A DNA stretch of 33,439 bases from Streptomyces sp. ISL-66 (GTDB lineage Bacteria > Actinomycetota > Actinomycetes > Streptomycetales > Streptomycetaceae). A model generated the notes under the pieces. That model saw only the letters and a list, made by a program, of their open reading frames with translations. It was not told where the DNA came from and did no database searches. The position numbers and the translations under genes are program-made. Where the stretch lies: assembly GCF_018614135.1 (NCBI RefSeq), contig NZ_JAGGOW010000021.1, positions 1 through 33,439 on the forward strand. Direction: 5' to 3'. Of this stretch, positions 31,566-33,439 are shown piece after piece (within the stretch, counting starts at the first letter, position 1; each line of letters opens with the position of its first letter).

Positions 31566-32348
31566 TCAGAACCAGTTGCGCTGCGAACCCACCGAAGCGA
31601 TCCACTGGTTCAGGTACGCCGCCCAGTCGGTCCCCTGGTACGACTGCAGCCCCACCTGGAAGCAGCGGTACGTGTCGCTGCCCTCGCTGAACAGGCCCGG
31701 CTTCTTGTCCATCTCCAGCACCACGTCCATCTCGCGGCCGTCGGAGACGAAGGTCAGCTCGACCTGGTTGAGCCCGCGGTACTGCGACGGCGGCAGGAAC
31801 TCGATCTCCTGGTAGAACGGCAGCGTCTGCCGCGTCCCGCGGATGTGCCCGCGCTCCATGTCCGCGCTGCGGAAGGAGAAGCCCAGCTGTACGAAGGCGT
31901 CGAGGATCGCCTGCTGCGCCGGTACCGGGTGCACGTTGATCGGGTCGAGGTCACCGGCGTCGACCGCGCGCGCGATCTCCAGCTCGGTACTGACCCCGAT
32001 GTTCATGCCGTGCAGCTGGCGGCCGCCGAAGTGCGTGATCGGAGTCTCCCAAGGGATCTCCAGCCCGAACGGCACCACGTGCAGCGCGCCGGCCTGCACC
32101 TGGAAGGCACCGCCCAGACGCTGCTTGGTGAAGACCACGTCCTGCTTGTACTCCTGGTCGCCGCCCTCCACCTCCACCCGCGCCTGGAGCCCGACGGACA
32201 GCCCCTCGATCTGCTGCTCCACGGACCCGCCCTGGATCCGTACCTCGCCCTGGACGATGCCGCCCGGCACCACGTTCGGCTCGGTGATGACCGTGTCGAC
32301 CGAGGCGCCGCCGGCTCCCAGGCTCGCGAACAGCTTCCTGAACCCCAT
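31566..32348 (-). CDS. Spo0M-like sporulation control protein
   Basis: A 260-residue protein of the Spo0M family, which has an arrestin-like beta-sandwich fold and affects sporulation in Bacillus. Visible features are the N-terminal FRKLFASLGAGGASVDTVI, the strand-rich VQGEVRIQGGSVEQQIEGLSV, the LEIPWETPIT segment typical of arrestin-like proteins, and a C-terminal WAAYLNQWIASVG helix. The ATG at 32348 has a GGGGAG site. It is followed by the PEBP gene and is divergent from the DNA glycosylase gene. A role in aerial development is inferred from the family name only. Confidence 0.9.
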   Translation of the reverse strand: MGFRKLFASLGAGGASVDTVITEPNVVPGGIVQGEVRIQGGSVEQQIEGLSVGLQARVEVEGGDQEYKQDVVFTKQRLGGAFQVQAGALHVVPFGLEIPWETPITHFGGRQLHGMNIGVSTELEIARAVDAGDLDPINVHPVPAQQAILDAFVQLGFSFRSADMERGHIRGTRQTLPFYQEIEFLPPSQYRGLNQVELTFVSDGREMDVVLEMDKKPGLFSEGSDTYRCFQVGLQSYQGTDWAAYLNQWIASVGSQRNWF

Positions 32349-32469
32349 GCTCTGACTCCCCTTGAAAATCTTGCTTGAAGACCTGTGCGATTACGCGCAG
32401 GACTACCCCTACAAACGTGGAACCTTAGGCCCCGGTTGCAGGGCGGCACAGTCCACTACGCTCGACCGG

Positions 32470-33132
32470 ATGAGCGCGCGCCCCGACCGTACGCCCCTGG
32501 CCCGGTCCTTCTTCCACCGCCCGGTCCTCACCGTTGCCCCGGACCTCCTGGGCCGCACCCTGGTCCGCCGCACCCCCGAAGGCCCGATGGAACTGCGGAT
32601 CACGGAGGTGGAGGCGTACGAGGGAGAAGCGGACCCGGGCTCCCACGCCTACCGCGGCCGGACGGCGCGCAACGCGTCGATGTTCGCTCCGCCCGGCCAC
32701 GCCTACGTCTACTTCATCTACGGCATGTGGTTCAGCCTCAACCTGGTCTGCGGTCCGCCGGGCCACGCGAGCGGCGTCCTGCTCCGCGCGGGCGAGGTGA
32801 CGGTGGGCGCCGAGCTGGCCCGCAAACGGCGGATCGCGGCTCGAAACGACCGAGAGCTGGCCAAGGGCCCGGCCCGCCTGGCCACCGCCCTGGACATTGA
32901 CCGCTCCCTCGACGGCGTCGACCTCTGCGCGGGCCCGGACTCACCCCTCTCCCTCCTCGCGGGAACGCGGACGCCGCCCGACCGGGTGAGCAACGGTCCC
33001 CGCACCGGAGTGGGCGGCGCCGGCGCCGCCCACCCCTACCGCTACTGGATCACCCACGACCCGACGGTGAGCCCGTACCGCGCCCACGCGCCACGCCGGC
33101 GCCCACTTGACTCGGGGGCGGCGGACGCCTAA
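32470..33132 (+). CDS. 3-methyladenine DNA glycosylase (AAG/MPG family)
   Basis: A 220-residue base-excision repair enzyme that removes alkylated purines such as 3-methyladenine. The family motifs are present: ITEVEAYEG (44-52) with the catalytic glutamate in EVEAY, the [15 protein letters not shown] stretch (58-72) and [17 protein letters not shown] (79-95), which forms the lesion pocket. The ATG at 32470 has no ribosome site, but TACGCT lies 7 nt upstream, so a leaderless mRNA is likely. The last 10-30 bp of the gene overlap the first rRNA-operon promoter. Confidence 0.92.
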   Translation: MSARPDRTPLARSFFHRPVLTVAPDLLGRTLVRRTPEGPMELRITEVEAYEGEADPGSHAYRGRTARNASMFAPPGHAYVYFIYGMWFSLNLVCGPPGHASGVLLRAGEVTVGAELARKRRIAARNDRELAKGPARLATALDIDRSLDGVDLCAGPDSPLSLLAGTRTPPDRVSNGPRTGVGGAGAAHPYRYWITHDPTVSPYRAHAPRRRPLDSGAADA

Positions 33133-33135
33133 TGT
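33107..33135 (+). promoter_or_regulatory. First rRNA-operon promoter, overlapping the glycosylase 3' end
   Basis: TTGACT (33107-33112), a spacer of exactly 17 nt, and TAATGT (33130-33135). It is the best match to a vegetative sigma promoter in the window. The -35 box lies within the coding region of the glycosylase and the -10 box overlaps its stop codon. Confidence 0.75.
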
Positions 33136-33439
33136 AGTCCGAGCCACTTGAACGGGGCGCTGCTGTCGGCAGGCTCCCAGAGTGGCCAACCCACTACCTA
33201 CGACTTACCCCTGACGGGGTCCTATTCGGCATGCCCGAATTCGATTCCAAGTGGCCGATTATGAGCAGCACGGGATAAGCGCTAATGTGGTGGAGCGCCG
33301 AAAGGCACAGACCTCCAACGGTCACCGAATTCAAATCCGAGAGTCGGAAACGACACGGAAATGATCTGGTAGAGTTGGAAACGAAGGAAGCGCCCGGAGG
33401 AAAGCCCCAGTCATTGAACTGAGGGTGAGTACAAAGGAA
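33133..33439 (+). promoter_or_regulatory. Upstream promoter array and leader of an rRNA operon
   Basis: There is no gene in the last 307 bp. The end of the window (about 33370-33439, with GGTAGAGTTGGAAACG, GCGCCCGGAGGAAAGCCC and GGTGAGTACAAAGGAA) matches the leader that precedes 16S rRNA genes in Streptomyces as I remember it. Candidate -10 boxes are TAATGT (33283-33288) and TAGAGT (33370-33375). The motif CCACTTGA recurs (near 33104 and 33145) and appears inverted as CCAAGTGG (33247-33254). The 16S gene should begin a few hundred bases beyond the right edge. Confidence 0.8.

Overview
The window is a piece of a Streptomyces (or very close filamentous actinomycete) chromosome. It has very high GC, codons that nearly always end in G or C, frequent GTG/TTG starts, a short chaplin gene (chaplins are known only from filamentous actinobacteria), an S8 protease, a Spo0M-type sporulation protein, and an rRNA-operon leader at the right edge. 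From memory, the gene order (moaA, tyrS, tldD/tldE, fabG-fabI, serB, two-component pair, cysteine-less chaplin, rRNA operon) resembles the core segment around SCO1790-SCO1825 of S. coelicolor. I could not check this by search. I see no insertion sequence, prophage, CRISPR array or tRNA; the region reads as conserved core chromosome rather than an island.

Layout. 1-1879: end of an upstream gene, a lysoplasmalogenase and a zinc-dependent dehydrogenase, closed by a perfect hairpin. 1950-3494 (minus): secreted subtilisin-like protease. 3746-5763: DUF485 plus ActP-like symporter, an overlapping transport pair. 5961-8200: moaA, a small zinc-finger-like protein, DUF3099 and a GlsB/YeaQ membrane protein. 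8304-12604 (minus): tyrS and the tldD-tldE metalloprotease pair. 12789-14287: fabG-fabI, a fatty-acid synthesis pair in the same order as mycobacterial mabA-inhA. 14457-17117: a small secreted protein, a GntR/FCD regulator and the divergent CynX/NimT-type transporter with a 39-residue membrane peptide. 17268-19458: a small membrane protein, a SixA-like phosphatase and serB (minus). 19865-22423: a double-FHA ABC-2 exporter fusion. 22549-23244 (minus): secreted lytic transglycosylase-like protein. 23800-25961: GAF histidine kinase, NarL-type regulator and chaplin. 26057-30200: an unknown protein (minus), an ABC ATPase, an NfeD/SPFH pair and a TauE/SafE permease. 30301-33132: HNH nuclease, PEBP-like protein and Spo0M (all minus), then a 3-methyladenine DNA glycosylase. 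33133-33439 is the promoter and leader region of an rRNA operon whose 16S gene lies just outside.

Two regulatory themes stand out. First, most convergent or tail-to-tail junctions carry long perfect hairpins without U-tracts, the exception being a U-tracted one behind the PEBP gene. Second, at least four genes (15685, 23800, 27831, 32470) have a TANNNT -10 box 6-7 nt before the start codon and no Shine-Dalgarno sequence, as expected of leaderless mRNAs. The least explained non-coding stretches are the nested inverted repeats upstream of the transglycosylase gene (23374-23470), a terminator-like 16-bp hairpin between the divergent serB and FHA-ABC genes (19634-19678), and a 15-bp tandem array that repeats the stop codon of the SixA-like gene in frame (18097-18186).
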